DNA from: Parachlamydiales bacterium
GTDB taxonomy: Bacteria > Chlamydiota > Chlamydiia > Chlamydiales > Rhabdochlamydiaceae
DNA length: 5,665 nt
Direction of reading: 5' to 3'
Assembly: GCA_020050965.1 (NCBI GenBank)
Contig: JAGVJV010000197.1
Coordinates: 1 to 5,665, forward strand
Part shown: in pieces, positions 4,675 through 5,665 of the stretch
Layout: each line of letters starts with the position of its first letter
Numbering within the stretch: the first letter of the stretch is position 1
Translations under genes and position numbers: made by a program
The notes under the pieces: generated by a model
What the model saw: the letters and a program-made list of their open reading frames with translations, nothing else
The model's database searches: none
Told to the model about the DNA's origin: nothing

Positions 4675-5466
4675 ATGACATCGAGTCCTAATGATAATGG
4701 CATGGTGCCTCAATTAAATCCTCAGACAGCTCAGGACTGGGCAGCCTATGAAAACGCCATTAACCAATATGGTATGGACCTTAAAGATATCCAAAAGCTG
4801 GCGGCAATGCTCGTTCATGCGAAGAACCAGTTTGGTTACAACATGTACATGCTTATGGAAGTAGAGGATGCCGTCAATAATAAAGGCGGTGACCAGGTCG
4901 GAATCCTTTCTGCAACCGAAAACTTTGATACAGACCTGCGCAACTTGCTCCAAGATGCTCAGAACAATTACAACGGTCTTCTCGGTTCCAATACTAATAA
5001 CGCCGATGAGCCTACTCCACAGGAAGAAGCGATGGCTGAAAAGTTCAAGCAGGACATCGATCAAATCCAGGCAATCCTCGATTGGCAGGGATCGTCTACT
5101 TGTAAAAATCCGATTATCGATAAGGGGACGATCGATAACATCAGCTCTGCGATTAAGAATATTAAAGATGCATGTGGTACGTATTGGAATGATGCGCCAG
5201 GAGCTCCTCCAGGGTCCAATCTTGCCTCGAATATCTTGCAGGCTGTGAGTAACCAAAATGGTGGTCAATATAGTCCGATGCTTAAGGGGATTTCTGACGG
5301 ATTGCAAACAGTCAACCAGTCGGTATCGGCGCTCTCAACCTCAACGAATACAAAACTGCAGTTCCAGTCCGAGCAGTATAAGCAGGGCTTAAGTCAGCTC
5401 CAAGCAGTAATCGAATCGGAAACAAAGTTGACTGCGGCGATGATTCAAAACGAGAAAAGTAGTTAA
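4675..5466 (+). CDS. Tandem paralog 2: helical, signal-less protein, candidate type III filament/tip-like substrate
   Basis: This 263-residue protein shares the layout of its upstream neighbour. Residues 14-104 are nearly identical to 11-101 of copy 1, and 206-262 are identical to 202-258 of copy 1 (57 residues without a change). Differences gather in the N-terminal 13 residues, a loop at 105-119 (SNTNNADEPTP region), and 166-205 (ACGTYWND..., Gly/Pro/Asn-rich). One cysteine in CKNPII (143-148) is common to both; the second cysteine differs in place (167 here, 114 in copy 1). There is no signal peptide or membrane segment. The conserved ends and variable middle suit a polymerising or complex-forming protein with exposed loops; the resemblance to EspA/SseB-type filament proteins is inference. 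Translation should be efficient (AGGAG nine bases upstream), and it is probably co-transcribed with the next gene, 27 bases downstream. Confidence 0.9.
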   Translation: MTSSPNDNGMVPQLNPQTAQDWAAYENAINQYGMDLKDIQKLAAMLVHAKNQFGYNMYMLMEVEDAVNNKGGDQVGILSATENFDTDLRNLLQDAQNNYNGLLGSNTNNADEPTPQEEAMAEKFKQDIDQIQAILDWQGSSTCKNPIIDKGTIDNISSAIKNIKDACGTYWNDAPGAPPGSNLASNILQAVSNQNGGQYSPMLKGISDGLQTVNQSVSALSTSTNTKLQFQSEQYKQGLSQLQAVIESETKLTAAMIQNEKSS

Positions 5467-5483
5467 TAATTAATAAGTTAAAA

Positions 5484-5487
5484 GGAG
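5484..5487 (+). promoter_or_regulatory. Ribosome binding site fixing the start of the third gene
   Basis: AAAGGAG (5481-5487; core GGAG 5484-5487) lies six bases before ATG 5494. Together with the 27-base gap and absence of a promoter, it supports translation from a transcript shared with the second tandem gene. Confidence 0.75.
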
Positions 5488-5493
5488 AAATAT

Positions 5494-5665
5494 ATGGTAC
5501 AGGCAAATCAAGTTCCAAACCCTACACAGCCAGTTCCTGGAAGGGTTAACTTTTTGATAGAGTTGATAGAAGCTTTAAATAGAAACCAAGATTCACTTTC
5601 AAAGCAGCAGCTGACGGACGCTAATTCCACAATGATCTCCACTACGATGGAACAGAATATGTACG
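5494..5665 (+). CDS. Partial third gene, probable divergent paralog of the tandem pair
   Basis: Only the first 57 residues are visible; the frame is open to the right edge. It starts MVQANQVPNPTQPVPGRVNF, a Pro/Gln/Asn-rich N-terminus, then a helix from about residue 18. Residues 25-57 align without gaps to residues 23-55 of the first tandem protein with nine identities, including A-[LI]-N, a leucine, a glutamine and the ending N-M-Y. That pattern and its place directly behind the second paralog suggest a diverged family member, not a copy from the same duplication: DNA similarity is not evident. There is no signal peptide or membrane segment in the visible part. Function is unknown; if the family is secreted, a companion subunit of the same structure is plausible. 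Start support comes from AAAGGAG six bases before ATG 5494. Confidence 0.75.
   Translation, partial: MVQANQVPNPTQPVPGRVNFLIELIEALNRNQDSLSKQQLTDANSTMISTTMEQNMY

Larger units (their letters stand above)
4577..5466 (+). repeat. Tandem duplication, copy 2 (promoter plus gene)
   Basis: This is the second copy of the unit at 3678-4557, beginning TCTTAATA at 4577. Exact DNA identity reaches about 35 bases in blocks (for example 4864-4898 against 3958-3992, and the segment coding EQYKQGLSQLQ). The copies differ at many third codon positions, so the duplication is not very recent or has diverged under protein constraint. Confidence 0.85.

Noticed and set aside
4714..5307. Minus-strand open frame of 197 residues antisense to the second paralog
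   Set aside because: No comparably long open frame exists opposite the near-identical first paralog, so it is not maintained; there is no family pattern either.

Overview
The window looks chlamydial. The left half (about 1-3099, minus strand) is a five-gene type III secretion operon with the content and order of the Chlamydia trachomatis CT663-CT667 cluster: class I chaperone, CdsD, CdsE, CdsF, CdsG. CdsD carries two FHA domains and CdsF has a clear needle-subunit core; both are hallmarks of the phylum. The mixed base composition and the unfamiliar genes beside the operon suggest an environmental (Parachlamydiales-type) lineage rather than Chlamydia itself. That placement is inference.

Layout. 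Minus strand, reading right to left: the chaperone (2689-3090, or from GTG 3099) overlaps cdsD (965-2692) by ATGA, followed by cdsE (660-902), cdsF (384-647) and cdsG (from 368, running off the left edge). A plausible promoter for this operon lies at 3123-3151. A divergent spacer (3100-3230) separates it from the plus-strand genes: a small basic-tailed protein (3231-3668), two highly similar tandem genes (3778-4557 and 4675-5466), each with its own perfect TTGACA-17-TATAAT promoter, and a third gene (5494 to the right edge) placed 27 bases after the second, apparently in the same transcript.

How it may work together. CdsD is the inner-membrane ring, CdsF the needle, and CdsE and CdsG the co-chaperones that keep CdsF from polymerising in the cytoplasm. 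The CT663-like protein is a class I secretion chaperone. The tandem paralogs are about 260-residue, hydrophilic, helix-rich proteins without signal peptide or membrane segment. Parts of them resemble the EspA/SseB filament or tip proteins of other type III systems. I propose, as inference only, that they and the third gene are secreted extracellular components (filament, tip or translocon) or effectors of this apparatus. This candidate three-member family is the least explained and most interesting part of the window.

No tRNA, rRNA, insertion sequence or CRISPR array was seen, and no gene-free stretch exceeds 300 bases.
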